A stretch of DNA of 64,000 nucleotides from Selenihalanaerobacter shriftii (GCF_900167185.1 NZ_FUWM01000018.1:1-64000); one strand, 5' to 3'; shown: positions 36,689-46,066, numbered from the stretch's first letter. Numbers and translations are program-made. The notes: a model not told the origin generated them from the sequence alone.

Positions 36689-36812
36689 ATCTTCAAGTAT
36701 CTCCTTTCTAAAATCAAATCTTCTAACCCAGAATACAATTCCTCATTTTTATCCTAAATTAATACAATATATACTTTTTTTGATCACAGAAGTTTTGAAT
36801 TTTCTAAAAAAC

Positions 36813-38357
36813 TTATACTTTAAATTGATCAACTAACCCTTTTAAATCAGTAGCTTCCTCAGCTAATGATTCAGAAGTCTCTTTCATTTCTTCAGACATA
36901 TCAGCAATGTTTTCAGTAGAATCAACTACTTGATCAGCACCAACAGCCATTTGTTGAGCCGCAGCACTAGCATCTCTAATTTGAAAGCTTGTTTCGCTTA
37001 TGGCTTCATTTATCTCCTCAAAAGCATTACCTGCTTTAGTAATTACTTCTTCTCCAACTGCAACTTCCTTCGTTCCTTCTTCAATTGCTGTTATTGCTTC
37101 CGCAGAACCCTTTTGTGTTTCACTAATTAATTGGGCTATATCTTTAGTAGCATTAGAAGTTTCTTCAGCCAAATTTTGAATCTCTTCTGCAACCACTGCA
37201 AATCCTCTACCATGTTCTCCTGCTCTAGCTGCTTCTATAGTTGCATTTAAAGCTAATAAATTAGTCTGTTCTGCAATATTATTTATTAAATTTATAATTT
37301 TTTCAATCTCTTTTGTCTTTTCACCTAAATTCCCAATTATACCTGCTGATTCCTCTACCATATTGCGAATAGACTCCATTTCAGTAACAGCTTGCTCAAT
37401 AGACTTGCTTCCATTATCAACTGTTGTATTCATTCTTTCCGCTGATGAAGAAACCATTTCAGTGTTTGATGCTATTTCTTCAATACTAGCTGATAACTCA
37501 GTAATATTAGATGTAGTAGTCCCAATATATTGATTTGATTCGTCAATAGTAGTCGATAAATCCTCACTAGAGCTACTTACTGTTTGAGCTGCTACCTTAA
37601 CTCGATTTATAATATCACCCTGCTTATCAATCATATTATTAAAAGTAGTACCTAAAACTCCTAATTCATCTTCACGATAAGCAAAGCTAACTTGAGCAGT
37701 CAAGTCCCCCTGCTCTGTCTTATTTAAAATATCTACTAATTGATTAATAGGACCTGTAATATTATTAGTTACAAAAATAGCACCTGTCCCCATTAATGCC
37801 ATAGCCACAAGACATGTAATTATCATCGTCCAAGCTACATCTTTATTAAACCGTGTCATATTACTAATCTGATCTGCAACTATTATATACCAGCCTAAAT
37901 CTGAATTATATTCATAAGTGGCCATCATATTATTATTATTAACCTCATATTCTAATCTGCTTGTTTTATTTTCCTGAATATGATCAATAAGTTTTAAGCT
38001 ATCACTGGATTTTCCATATAATACTTTTCCTTGCTTATCTATTATATAAATCTGTCCGGTTCCATTTTGAAAGTATTTCTTCTCCTTGGCATCAAGATCA
38101 TCTAAATTCTTAATTAATTCTTCTTGTGACATATTAACTTCATTAAAATAATAATTTAACTCATTTGATATAGTCTCTAATTTTTCAGTAGATAATTTTT
38201 GAAGACCATCTGTCGCTGTATTATAAGTAAAGACACCTAGTAATAACAGACCAATCAATCCCAATATTCCAGAAAAAATCAATGTTTTCAATAATAGCCG
38301 GCTTTTCAAAGTACGTTCGACATCAATATCAAACATTTCTTTATTAATTAAACGCAT
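36813..38357 (-). CDS. Methyl-accepting chemotaxis protein
   Basis: A 514-aa transmembrane receptor. Helix 1 is near 25-48, an extracellular single-Cache-like domain follows (50-170), helix 2 is near 172-197, then HAMP (195-250) and the signalling coiled coil. The kinase-contact tip [20 protein letters not shown] is conserved. It senses an unknown ligand and controls CheA. Expression is probably controlled by the cyclic-di-GMP riboswitch and terminator immediately upstream. The GGDEF/EAL gene follows after 124 nt. Confidence 0.93.
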   Translation of the reverse strand: MRLINKEMFDIDVERTLKSRLLLKTLIFSGILGLIGLLLLGVFTYNTATDGLQKLSTEKLETISNELNYYFNEVNMSQEELIKNLDDLDAKEKKYFQNGTGQIYIIDKQGKVLYGKSSDSLKLIDHIQENKTSRLEYEVNNNNMMATYEYNSDLGWYIIVADQISNMTRFNKDVAWTMIITCLVAMALMGTGAIFVTNNITGPINQLVDILNKTEQGDLTAQVSFAYREDELGVLGTTFNNMIDKQGDIINRVKVAAQTVSSSSEDLSTTIDESNQYIGTTTSNITELSASIEEIASNTEMVSSSAERMNTTVDNGSKSIEQAVTEMESIRNMVEESAGIIGNLGEKTKEIEKIINLINNIAEQTNLLALNATIEAARAGEHGRGFAVVAEEIQNLAEETSNATKDIAQLISETQKGSAEAITAIEEGTKEVAVGEEVITKAGNAFEEINEAISETSFQIRDASAAAQQMAVGADQVVDSTENIADMSEEMKETSESLAEEATDLKGLVDQFKV

Positions 38358-38377
38358 CTTACCCCTCCTTTTTAAAT

Positions 38378-38402
38378 AAAAAAAGGCCCCTCAAGGGCCT
38401 TA
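38378..38402 (-). terminator. Terminator of the cyclic-di-GMP riboswitch
   Basis: AAGGCCC (38383-38389) pairs with GGGCCTT (38395-38401) and is followed on the minus strand by a run of seven T. It lies between the aptamer and the ribosome site of the chemoreceptor, so it is the expression platform. Confidence 0.9.
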
Positions 38403-38488
38403 AAATGCAGTCTGGCAAGCTAAATCCTTTAAAGGATTTAGCCCCATAACTTTGCGTCCCTGCTTTTCAACAGGTTTGCCCTCTAAAA
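38403..38488 (-). ncRNA. Cyclic-di-GMP-I (GEMM) riboswitch aptamer
   Basis: Read on the minus strand the leader has GGGCAAACC (38481-38473), then a GAAA-type tetraloop hairpin, GGGACGCAAAG (start about 38460), GGGGCTAAATCC with its partner GGATTTAGC, and CTTGCCAGACTGC at the end. This order, in particular GCAAACC plus GGGACGCAAAG and the closing GCCAGACTGC, is the class I cyclic-di-GMP riboswitch. The hairpin loop and helix lengths fit. It is followed by a strong terminator and the chemoreceptor gene. Confidence 0.93.
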
Positions 38489-38610
38489 TTTAAAATACTA
38501 TTTTATTGTACATAATTATGATTCTAATCTATTATATTATAATTTCCTTATTATTACTGTAATACCTTTTAATTTAAAATAATTGTAATATAAAGTTATA
38601 TTTGTCCCGG

Positions 38611-38638
38611 ATATTTTGTGACAATCATCACAAAATAT
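38611..38638. promoter_or_regulatory. Perfect 11-bp inverted repeat, TGTGA-N6-TCACA type
   Basis: ATATTTTGTGA (38611-38621) and TCACAAAATAT (38628-38638) are perfect inverted arms with a 6-nt spacer. The core TTGTGA-N6-TCACAA is the shape of sites for Crp/Fnr-family (including HcpR) and Rex regulators. It lies about 120 nt upstream of the riboswitch aptamer, within the likely promoter region of the chemoreceptor unit. No regulator of these families is in the window. Confidence 0.6.
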
Positions 38639-38730
38639 TGTATTTGTAATCCACTAGCATTATATTATCAAATTTAAATAACAGCCAAATCTAATGAACT
38701 CTAAATAGTAAGGATCCCAGAGAATATAAT

Positions 38731-38773
38731 AAAAAAACAGCCTGTGTCCTCATGTTAATCAAAGTCACAGGCT
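38731..38773 (-). terminator. Terminator of the Mo-cofactor operon
   Basis: AGCCTGTG (38739-38746) pairs with CACAGGCT (38766-38773) around a 19-nt loop, followed on the minus strand by TTTTTTTATTATATT. It closes the operon that ends in tatC. Confidence 0.8.
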
Positions 38774-38801
38774 TTATTCTTTAATAAATTTATTATTTAT
38801 C

Positions 38802-39465
38802 TTATTCAATTATTTTAGCTACAATAATACTTCCCTCATAAAGTAAAATTAATGGTAAAGCCATCATAGTTTGTGAAATAATATCTGGTGGTGTCAATAT
38901 AGCAGCAAAAACAAAAATACTGACTATTACATATCTTCGATTAGTAGTTAAGAATTGAGAAGTAATTAAATTTAATTTAACTAATAGAGTTATTAATAAT
39001 GGTAACTCAAAAACTAAAAGAAATATACTTACTTAAAGAAAACATTGCTTCTAGATTATTAGATGTGAAACCTAAAAAGAACTTAATACCAAAAGGAATC
39101 ACTACAAAAAATCCAAAAGCAGCTCCACCTATAAAGAATAAATATGATAAAGGCACTAATATCAATAAAGATTTCTTTTCGCTACCTTTAAGTCCCGGTA
39201 AAATAAACTTCCAAAATTGATAAAGAATAATTGGTAGAGCTACTAAAAAGCCTGTGAAAAAAGAAACTTTTAATTGTGTGAAAAAAGCTTCCGGAGGAGT
39301 AAGATAGACCAATTTTTTTCCAACTGGATGAGTTAATATATCTATTATCTGCTCTGCAAATAGATAGCTACCTATTGAAAAGATAACTAAAACACCAATA
39401 GAAATTAGCAACTTTTTTCTTAATTCAGTTAAGTGTTCAACTAATGACATCTGTATATCTGACAT
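38802..39465 (-). pseudogene. tatC: tatC, frameshifted with a small internal deletion
   Basis: The first 152 residues (start MSDIQMSLVEHLTELRKKLL at 39465) read as TatC up to SLSKYISFS and then hit a stop at 39007. A second frame continues from about 39025 to 38802 with LLVFELPLLITLLVKLNLIT and the normal TatC end. Relative to intact TatC about ten residues around the fourth helix are missing between the two parts and the frame changes. TatC is the receptor of twin-arginine signals, so this copy should be dead. It ends the modABC-moa-moe operon, 43 nt after moeA. A sequencing error is the alternative, but the missing residues argue for a real deletion. Confidence 0.8.
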
Positions 39466-39508
39466 AATTATTCCTCCATCTTTAAAATATATTAGATTAA
39501 ATTAAAAA

Positions 39509-40723
39509 TTAAAACCACTTATCTAATGTTAGTACTTCTACTTCACTTCCCTTTGCTAAATATTCTATATCCTTTGGAACAACTGCCAAACTATTTGCAT
39601 TAGCAAATGTGTGAAGCACTCCAGAACCTTGCGTTCCTGCTTTACTCACAAAATTTTCATTATCCTTTCTAGTAAGGATCGTCCTAAGATAGTGTCTTCT
39701 TCCCTTTTTCTTCTCAACACTTTCTTTTAGTTTTGCAGTAACCCTTTTAAATTTTAAATCTTGCTGCCCCATCAATTTTAGTAATGTCGGTCTAACAAAA
39801 ATTTCAAATCCAACCATTGCTGCCGCAGGATTGCCTGGTAACCCAAAAACAGGTTTATCGTTATAAACTCCAAATGTTACTGGTTTTCCTGGCTTCATAG
39901 CTACTTTTTTAAATAATATGTCTATCCCTAACTCTTTATAGACATCCTGTATAAGATCATATTCACCAACTGATACTCCTCCAGTAGTAATTAAAATATC
40001 AGATTCTAAACTTAATTTTATCTTTTCTTTCAGTTTAGTCAATTTATCTCTACCGATACCTAAAATTTTAGGCTTACCACCATAAGTTTTAACCTGTGCT
40101 GCTATAGAATAGGTGTTACTATTCCTAATCTTACCTGCTTTTAAGTCATCATTAATATCTACCAGTTCATCACCAGTTGCTAAGATTGCTACTTCTGGCT
40201 GACGATAGACAGTAACTTCATCATAACCTAATGTTGCTAACATGCCAACTACTGCTGGTGTTATCTTCGTTCCAGGAGAAAAGATTAACTCGCCTTTCTC
40301 TACATCTTCACCAGCAGGACAAATATCTTTACCTTTAGATACCTCTACTAAGACCTCTATTTGATTCCCCTTTAGATGAGCCCTTTCCTTCCTTAAAACA
40401 GCATCAGCCCCTTTAGGAATTGGTGCCCCTGTCATTATCTTTAATGCTTCCCCTGACTTTAACTGATAATCACTAGGGTGACCAGCAGGAACTTCACCAA
40501 CTAAGTTTAATAAGTTTGGATCAACTTTCGTGCTCCCAATTGTATCTATATATTTAACTGCATACCCATCCATTGCTGATTTATCAAATGGAGGTATAGT
40601 ATCATTAGCATATATCTCTTCTGCAATTACAAAGCCTAAAGATTCTAAAATAGGTACTCGAACATTATCATTAATTTTAGCTCTATTCAAAACCTTTTCT
40701 AACGCTATATCAATATCAATCAT
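39509..40723 (-). CDS. moeA: Molybdopterin molybdenumtransferase MoeA
   Basis: A 404-aa enzyme that inserts molybdate into adenylated molybdopterin. Motifs are PPFDKSAMDGYAVKY (43-57), GEVPAGHPSDYQL (73-85), the MPT-binding TTGGVSVGEYDLIQDV (about 245-260), and MKPGKPVTFG with LPGNPAAAMV (about 278-300). Full length. It sits in the operon after the MOSC gene (40 nt) and before tatC. Confidence 0.95.
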   Translation of the reverse strand: MIDIDIALEKVLNRAKINDNVRVPILESLGFVIAEEIYANDTIPPFDKSAMDGYAVKYIDTIGSTKVDPNLLNLVGEVPAGHPSDYQLKSGEALKIMTGAPIPKGADAVLRKERAHLKGNQIEVLVEVSKGKDICPAGEDVEKGELIFSPGTKITPAVVGMLATLGYDEVTVYRQPEVAILATGDELVDINDDLKAGKIRNSNTYSIAAQVKTYGGKPKILGIGRDKLTKLKEKIKLSLESDILITTGGVSVGEYDLIQDVYKELGIDILFKKVAMKPGKPVTFGVYNDKPVFGLPGNPAAAMVGFEIFVRPTLLKLMGQQDLKFKRVTAKLKESVEKKKGRRHYLRTILTRKDNENFVSKAGTQGSGVLHTFANANSLAVVPKDIEYLAKGSEVEVLTLDKWF

Positions 40724-40763
40724 TATTTTTCTCCTTTCTTTATATCTCTAACTTTATTTTTAA

Positions 40764-41201
40764 TTATTCTTTTATAACTTCAATCTTATTCTTAGGCTGT
40801 ACTTTACCACCTTGAATTACTTTGGCAAAGATTCCTTCTCGAGGCATAACACAGTCTCCTGCTTGGTGATAGATAGCACAACGGTCATGACATTCTTTTC
40901 CCAGTTGAGTAATTTCAAGTACCACTTCATTATTAATTCTAATTCGACTACCTATCTCTAAACTAAGTAAGTCAATCCCTTTAGTAGTCAAATTTTCAGC
41001 AAAATCACCTGCACTTACATCTAATCCTTTCTCTATCATCTTATCTATACTTTCTTGTGCTAAAAGACTAACCTGCCTATGCCAATCCCCAGCATGAGCA
41101 TCACCAATAATTCCATAATCCTCTTTTAAAGTAACAGAGTCCTTATTAGTCTTTTGTTCTCCTTTGTTCTCGCTAATTGACACTGCAAAAATTTCTGCCA
41201 T
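40764..41201 (-). CDS. MOSC-domain protein (MOCS3/Moco sulfurase C-terminal-like)
   Basis: A 145-aa single MOSC domain. The start region contains IIGDAHAGDWHRQVSLL near 31-47 and the conserved cysteine lies in GKECHDRCAIY near 99-109. MOSC proteins carry sulfur or handle molybdenum cofactor. An upstream GTG-ATG-TTG run is open, but the ATG at 41201 has AAGGAG eight bases before it and is preferred. Lies between moaC and moeA in the operon. Confidence 0.87.
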   Translation of the reverse strand: MAEIFAVSISENKGEQKTNKDSVTLKEDYGIIGDAHAGDWHRQVSLLAQESIDKMIEKGLDVSAGDFAENLTTKGIDLLSLEIGSRIRINNEVVLEITQLGKECHDRCAIYHQAGDCVMPREGIFAKVIQGGKVQPKNKIEVIKE

Positions 41202-41219
41202 CAACATCACTCCTTAATT

Positions 41220-41714
41220 TTATTCAGTTTCTCTAACAAACTCACCACTCTGCCCACCAGTCTTCTTTAATAACCTAATTTCATCAATCTCCATTCCTTT
41301 ATCTACCGCCTTACACATATCATAAATAGTTAAAGCAGCCGTTGAAACTGCGGTTAAAGCTTCTATCTCAACTCCTGTCTGTGAACTTATCTTCACTTCA
41401 GCTACAATTCTAATATAATTATCTTTAACATTAATCTCAAAATCTAAATCAACCCCAGTCAAATTTAGTGGATGACACATCGGGATAATATCACTAGTCT
41501 TTTTCGCATTCATAATACCAGCAATCTGGGCCACACCTAATACATCACCTTTCTCAATCTTGGCTTCCTGAATCCGATTAATAGTCTCAAAACTAGTATA
41601 AACTTTACCTTCAGCAATAGCTTTCCTCTCTGTTAATGGCTTCTTACTAACGTCAACCATTTTAGCTCTACCAGCTTCATTAAAATGAGTAAACTCTTGA
41701 CTATTTTCAGTCAT
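41220..41714 (-). CDS. moaC: Cyclic pyranopterin monophosphate synthase MoaC
   Basis: A 164-aa enzyme acting right after MoaA. Family segments are [20 protein letters not shown] (10-29), [13 protein letters not shown] (72-84) with the conserved His, [20 protein letters not shown] (114-133) and [17 protein letters not shown] (about 137-153). Start follows GGAGG three bases after the moaA stop. Together the two make cPMP from GTP. Confidence 0.96.
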   Translation of the reverse strand: MTENSQEFTHFNEAGRAKMVDVSKKPLTERKAIAEGKVYTSFETINRIQEAKIEKGDVLGVAQIAGIMNAKKTSDIIPMCHPLNLTGVDLDFEINVKDNYIRIVAEVKISSQTGVEIEALTAVSTAALTIYDMCKAVDKGMEIDEIRLLKKTGGQSGEFVRETE

Positions 41715-41717
41715 AAA

Positions 41718-42704
41718 TTAACCTCCTATCTGTGACATCTTTCTTTGATTAATATTAAAATCAGAAACACTTTCTATCCCCAAACCTTTTTCTGGTTTAT
41801 TAAGGATAACATCAGTAATTATTCGTTTTAATTCTTTATCATTCACTCCTGTTCGCAATACTTCTTTAATATTGAATTCATTATTAGCATGCAAACAAGG
41901 CTTTAAAAATCCATCAGCAGTTAAGCGGACTCTATTACATTCACTGCAATAATGATCAGAAATAGGGCTAATAAAACCAATCTTGCCTTTAGCTTTTGAA
42001 AAACGATAATACTTAGCTGGCCCATTTCCTTGATCGATTTCAGCAGGTATAAGATTATTAATCTGATTTAATTCTTCCTGAATCTCATCAATAGAAATAT
42101 ATTTCTTTTCTGCCCAGTTATAACTTTCACCTAAAGGCATCAATTCAATAAATCTGACTATGATTCGATTATCTAAAGTCAATTTAGCAATATCTTCTAT
42201 TTCGTCATCGTTAACTCCTTTAATCAGTACCACATTTAGTTTAACAGGATTCAAGTTTGCTTTTTGTGCCTCTTTGATCCCTAATATTACCTGTGATAAC
42301 GAATGATTAGTACGACTTATTTCATCAAACTTCTTTGCTTGTAATGTGTCTAAACTAATATTAACTCTATCTAATCCTGCTTTTGCTAAGTCATTAGCAT
42401 ATTTAGCTAATAATGTTCCATTAGTAGTCATTGCCAAATCTTCTATGCCTAATTTTTTAATATCTCTAATAAAATCAATTAAACCCTTCCTTACTAAAGG
42501 TTCTCCACCAGTTAATCGTACCTTACTAACTCCTAATTCAGTAGTAGCTTTTATTATCTTATATAATTCTTCATAACGGAGGATATCGTTACAACCTTTT
42601 AATTCAACTCCAGCTTCTGGCATACAATAAAAACATCTTAAATTACAACGATCAGTAACTGACACTCTTAAATAATCGATTTCTCGTCTATAATTGTCTT
42701 GCAT
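41718..42704 (-). CDS. moaA: GTP 3',8-cyclase MoaA
   Basis: A 328-aa radical SAM enzyme. The SAM-cluster cysteines C20, C24 and C27 are in RCNLRCFYC. The second 4Fe-4S ligands are in HYCSECNRVRL and KPCLH near the C-terminus, and the end is the functional Gly-Gly (QIGG). It converts GTP to 3',8-cyclo-dihydro-GTP. Operon position between modC and moaC. Neither moaD nor moaE is in the window, so sulfur transfer enzymes must be encoded elsewhere. Confidence 0.97.
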   Translation of the reverse strand: MQDNYRREIDYLRVSVTDRCNLRCFYCMPEAGVELKGCNDILRYEELYKIIKATTELGVSKVRLTGGEPLVRKGLIDFIRDIKKLGIEDLAMTTNGTLLAKYANDLAKAGLDRVNISLDTLQAKKFDEISRTNHSLSQVILGIKEAQKANLNPVKLNVVLIKGVNDDEIEDIAKLTLDNRIIVRFIELMPLGESYNWAEKKYISIDEIQEELNQINNLIPAEIDQGNGPAKYYRFSKAKGKIGFISPISDHYCSECNRVRLTADGFLKPCLHANNEFNIKEVLRTGVNDKELKRIITDVILNKPEKGLGIESVSDFNINQRKMSQIGG

Positions 42705-42744
42705 TAGTCAACACCTACTCTCTATAATTACTCTTAATTTAGAA

Positions 42745-43836
42745 TTAATTTTTAGAAATAATATGAATCTTATTTGCTGGAAGATAAACATCAATATTAT
42801 CTCCAACTGCAAGCTTGAAATTACTATCATAAGCAAGATCAACTATAAAATCAAAGCCTTTTTTACTAAAAACTTTAATAAATAATCGTACTACTGACCC
42901 TTTATTTAAAATCCTAATTATTTCACCTGAATATGAATTTTCATCTCTTCTCTCTAAGTCATTAGAAATAATTTGTATGAACTCTGGTCTAATAGTAATT
43001 ATCACTTCTTCTTCGACTTCTAAAGAATTATCATCATGAATTACTATAGAAAATTCTTCATTACTTAAAACTATTTCTGAATCATTTTTTGTTACTACTG
43101 ACATATCAAATATATTCTTACTTTCAACAAATCGAGCTACATTTCTAGTTTGCGGTTGATAAAAAACTAATTCTTTAGAACCAAACTGTTCTATCTTTCC
43201 TTCATTATAAACTGCAACTTTATCAGCTAACTCAAAAACATCTGTTAAATTATGAGTAACATAAATAATAGGAATTTTAAATTCAGCATGAACTCTCAAT
43301 AAGTCTTGTCTAAGTTTTTCTCGCACTAAAGTATCTAAAGCTGAAAATGGTTCATCTAATAATAATATATCCGGTTCAACAACTAATGCCCTGGCAATTG
43401 CTACTCTTTGTTTTTGCCCTCCAGATAACTCTCCAGGATAATGGTCAGCCAGCCCTTTTAATCTTAATTCAACTAATAATTTATTAACCTTATCTACAAT
43501 CTCTCTTTTTGAATAAGTACTTTCTTGAATACCATAAGCTATATTCTCAAAGGCTGTCATGTGCGGAAAAAGACTATAATCTTGAAAAACATAGCCAATT
43601 TTTCTTCTATTAATAGGTAGATTTTCTTTAACATCTTTTTTTATCTTATGAAAAAAGGTAATTTTTTGATTGGATATCTCACCACGATCTGGCACTTTTA
43701 AGCCAGCAATCAACTCTAGAGTAGTACTTTTTCCACAACCACTAGGTCCAAATAAAACTAAAATTTCATTATCTAATTCAAACTCTATATCTAGTTCAAA
43801 ATCACCTAATCTCTTATATACATCAACCTTTAACAT
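42745..43836 (-). CDS. modC: Molybdate ABC transporter ATPase ModC
   Basis: A 363-aa ATPase. Walker A FGPSGCGKSTTLEL (30-43), signature LSGGQKQRVAIARAL near 138-152, and Walker B DILLLDEPFSALD near 157-169. The C-terminal 120 residues are the regulatory TOBE-type extension, which separates ModC from TupC. It powers the ModB channel. Operon with modA and modB on one side and moaA on the other. Confidence 0.93.
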   Translation of the reverse strand: MLKVDVYKRLGDFELDIEFELDNEILVLFGPSGCGKSTTLELIAGLKVPDRGEISNQKITFFHKIKKDVKENLPINRRKIGYVFQDYSLFPHMTAFENIAYGIQESTYSKREIVDKVNKLLVELRLKGLADHYPGELSGGQKQRVAIARALVVEPDILLLDEPFSALDTLVREKLRQDLLRVHAEFKIPIIYVTHNLTDVFELADKVAVYNEGKIEQFGSKELVFYQPQTRNVARFVESKNIFDMSVVTKNDSEIVLSNEEFSIVIHDDNSLEVEEEVIITIRPEFIQIISNDLERRDENSYSGEIIRILNKGSVVRLFIKVFSKKGFDFIVDLAYDSNFKLAVGDNIDVYLPANKIHIISKN

Positions 43837-43864
43837 ATGACCACCTACTTTACAATATCTTTCT

Positions 43865-44656
43865 TTATAATACCTTTAATTTTAGCTCCCCAATAATTAA
43901 TCTTAAGATGATTAAGATTAAAACTACAATTAAAATCAAACCAATTACTAATGGTAAAGCTGTCTTTAAACCTCCACTAGTAAATTGAACCCAAATTCTA
44001 ATTGGTAAAGAATACGGATGATAAGCTAAGATTATAGTAGCTCCAAATTCACCAATTGCTCTAATCCAAGTCAATAGAATACCAGCAATAATCCCATCTT
44101 TAGCTAAAGGCAAGGTTATTTGCCAAAAAGTCTGCCTTTGACTCTTACCTAACAATAAAGAAATATCCTCTAACTTCTTATCTACTTTTTCAAAAGCCAC
44201 TTTGGTAGTAATAATTAAATAAGGGGCAGTAATAAAAGTTTGTGCTAAGATTGTCCCCCAGATTGTACCAGTAAAACGCAAGCCATAACTAACTAATACT
44301 CCACCGATTATAGTTCGTGGACCAAAAAGCATTAATAATAAGATCCCACTCACAATTGGAGGAATAACTATTGGAAAGAAGATTAAAGCCTGTACAATTT
44401 TTTTACCTATAAATTCTCTTCTCGCCAATAAATAGGCTACTGGAATTCCCCATAAGATATTAATCACTAAAGTTATCAAGGAAGCAATTAATGAAACTCG
44501 AATAGCATTATAAAAATCAGAAGTTAGAATATTAGTTAATATATCTAAGGATAACCCTCTTAAAATCAGATTTAATAAAGGTAGACTAATAAATGATAAA
44601 GCTATAACAGCCAAAAAGTAAAAGACCATTTCAAATAAGCTTTTTTCCCTATTCAA
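43865..44656 (-). CDS. modB: Molybdate ABC transporter permease ModB
   Basis: A 263-aa permease with six membrane helices. The cytoplasmic coupling loop is in LEDISLLLGKSQRQTFWQI (about 177-195), and GEFGATIILAYHPYSLPIRI (about 215-234) is the ModB/WtpB signature. It overlaps the 3' end of modA by 8 nt, so the two are translationally coupled. Forms the membrane part of the importer. Confidence 0.93.
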   Translation of the reverse strand: MNREKSLFEMVFYFLAVIALSFISLPLLNLILRGLSLDILTNILTSDFYNAIRVSLIASLITLVINILWGIPVAYLLARREFIGKKIVQALIFFPIVIPPIVSGILLLMLFGPRTIIGGVLVSYGLRFTGTIWGTILAQTFITAPYLIITTKVAFEKVDKKLEDISLLLGKSQRQTFWQITLPLAKDGIIAGILLTWIRAIGEFGATIILAYHPYSLPIRIWVQFTSGGLKTALPLVIGLILIVVLILIILRLIIGELKLKVL

Positions 44657-45635
44657 TATCTATTTCTCCTTCAATATATTTTTGTAATTTCACTGGAATC
44701 TTCTCTTTTTCTCCTCTAAATTGAACAGGTACTAAATTAAATCCATTCTTCTTAAATAATTTACGTCCTTCTTGAGATAAAACATATTCTACTGCTTTAA
44801 TAACTTCAAAATTATTTTCTACTTCATTCAAAATAGTAATTGTGTATAAAATTGGTCTTCCTTGAAATACTTCTCCTTGATCAGTTTTATAACTGACTTG
44901 ACTATATAAATCTGCAAATTCCGGATTGCTTAAGTTAACTTGGTCTGGTAAACTAATATATGATAAGTCTCTTTCAATCGCCTCATTCTTATAAGTTACA
45001 GCTGCATCAAGTTGTCCTGTTTCTAACATAGCCATCAATTCAGTCTCTGGAAATATTAATTTCTGCTTATTAGTATTCAAAACTCTTTCTCTTAAATTTT
45101 TTTCATTATAATATTTTGCTGCTAAATCAAACATAAATAAAGTCCGATACCCTTTTGGGTCCAAGTTTGGATCAGTTCTACCTAAGCGAAATCCCTTATT
45201 TAATAATAATTCATACCATACTTTCTTTCCTGATTTAACTTTCTTTATATCTGCTTTAAAGTTGTTATCTGAACTATAAGTAATCACTAATTCATTACTT
45301 AAAAAAGATAAATACCAATTGATTAAATTATCGTTTTCATCACCAATTAAAAGTTGTTCATTTACAGTAGGGTCCGCACTTAAATAAATATCTGGATAAC
45401 GTAATCCCTCATTAATCATCCTTGCTCCACTAACCGAACCATGACCTTCACCAATGATTTTTATATTCAAATGTTTCTCTAATGCTGGATTAACTCTATT
45501 CTCCATCACATTTAATAGAGAACCGGCATATATTTCTTTCAAATCTTGCTGTGTAGTAAATAGATTAACATTAGTCATTGCAGTAGTAAATATTAAACCA
45601 ATTAAAACTACTATGCAAATCCATGATCTTTTCAT
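44649..45635 (-). CDS. modA: Molybdate/tungstate-binding protein, ModA/WtpA type
   Basis: A 328-aa exported binding protein. A signal peptide starts at MKRSWICIVVLIGLIFTT with no lipobox. The YAGSLLNV stretch and especially GRTDPNLDPKGYRTL near 156-170 are typical of the WtpA/ModA oxyanion-binding branch. The ATG at 45635 follows GAGAGGGAG; an upstream in-frame start at 45683 falls inside the riboswitch terminator and is rejected. First gene of the operon. Confidence 0.9.
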   Translation of the reverse strand: MKRSWICIVVLIGLIFTTAMTNVNLFTTQQDLKEIYAGSLLNVMENRVNPALEKHLNIKIIGEGHGSVSGARMINEGLRYPDIYLSADPTVNEQLLIGDENDNLINWYLSFLSNELVITYSSDNNFKADIKKVKSGKKVWYELLLNKGFRLGRTDPNLDPKGYRTLFMFDLAAKYYNEKNLRERVLNTNKQKLIFPETELMAMLETGQLDAAVTYKNEAIERDLSYISLPDQVNLSNPEFADLYSQVSYKTDQGEVFQGRPILYTITILNEVENNFEVIKAVEYVLSQEGRKLFKKNGFNLVPVQFRGEKEKIPVKLQKYIEGEIDIE

Positions 45636-45650
45636 AGAATACTCCCTCTC

Positions 45651-45685
45651 AAAATAAAAATGCTCCTTATAAAAAAGGAGCATTT
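45651..45685 (-). terminator. Terminator arm of the modA leader
   Basis: AAATGCTCCTT (45658-45668) pairs with AAGGAGCATTT (45675-45685), followed on the minus strand by TTTTTATTTT. It sits just before the ribosome site of modA. Its upstream arm TGCTCCTTT (minus strand, 45682-45674) can pair with AAAGGAGCA at 45775-45767 instead. Confidence 0.92.
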
Positions 45686-45786
45686 AAATATTACTATCTC
45701 CTTTCCAACTTAGGAGGCATAATCCTTTCGCATCATACCCTATCGCATTTAAGACACCATAGACCTTGCTCCTTTAGGCAATCTTA
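45686..45786 (-). ncRNA. Candidate molybdenum/tungsten cofactor riboswitch
   Basis: About 100 nt of structured leader before the terminator. On the minus strand it begins TTGCCTAAAGGAGCAAGG and ends with GCCTCC, a loop containing GGAAA, and GGAGATAG. The 5' AAAGGAGCA (45775-45767) is exactly complementary over nine bases to the terminator arm, giving a clear choice between antiterminator and terminator. GGAG of the same segment could alternatively pair with CTCC later in the leader to close the aptamer. The position before modABC-moaA points to the Moco riboswitch class (or its tungsten variant), but I cannot verify the full consensus. Confidence 0.65.
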
Positions 45787-45864
45787 ATTCGAAGATAACT
45801 AATCAATATTAATTAACTTTTAAACAAATTTAATCTTTCCTATAACATAATATCAATTTATCGT

Positions 45865-46038
45865 TTATTCTTCACTATCTAATTCTTTAACCTCTTTTGT
45901 TACATCTTCAGTTGCATTTTTAAACTCTTTAATTCCTTTACCTAATGACTGACCAATTTCAGGTAATTTACTAGGCCCAAAGATAACTAAAGCTATTACT
46001 AAAATCAAGATTAATTCTGGAGCTCCTAATCCAAACAC
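45865..46038 (-). CDS. tatA: Twin-arginine translocation protein TatA
   Basis: A 57-aa TatA-type pore protein. The sequence begins [20 protein letters not shown] (GTG start at 46036-46038 after AAGGAGGGG), one helix, then the hallmark [20 protein letters not shown] amphipathic helix and an acidic tail. It is the last gene of the ArrA-like operon, so the exporter component is made with its cargo. The partner tatC in the neighbouring operon is broken. Confidence 0.92.
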   Translation of the reverse strand: MFGLGAPELILILVIALVIFGPSKLPEIGQSLGKGIKEFKNATEDVTKEVKELDSEE

Positions 46039-46066
46039 ATAAACCCCTCCTTAATTTATTAATTTT

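Noticed and set aside
45636-45683. Longer modA reading frame beginning at 45683
   Set aside because: The extra 16 codons lie in the riboswitch terminator, and the ATG at 45635 has the ribosome site and begins a normal signal peptide.
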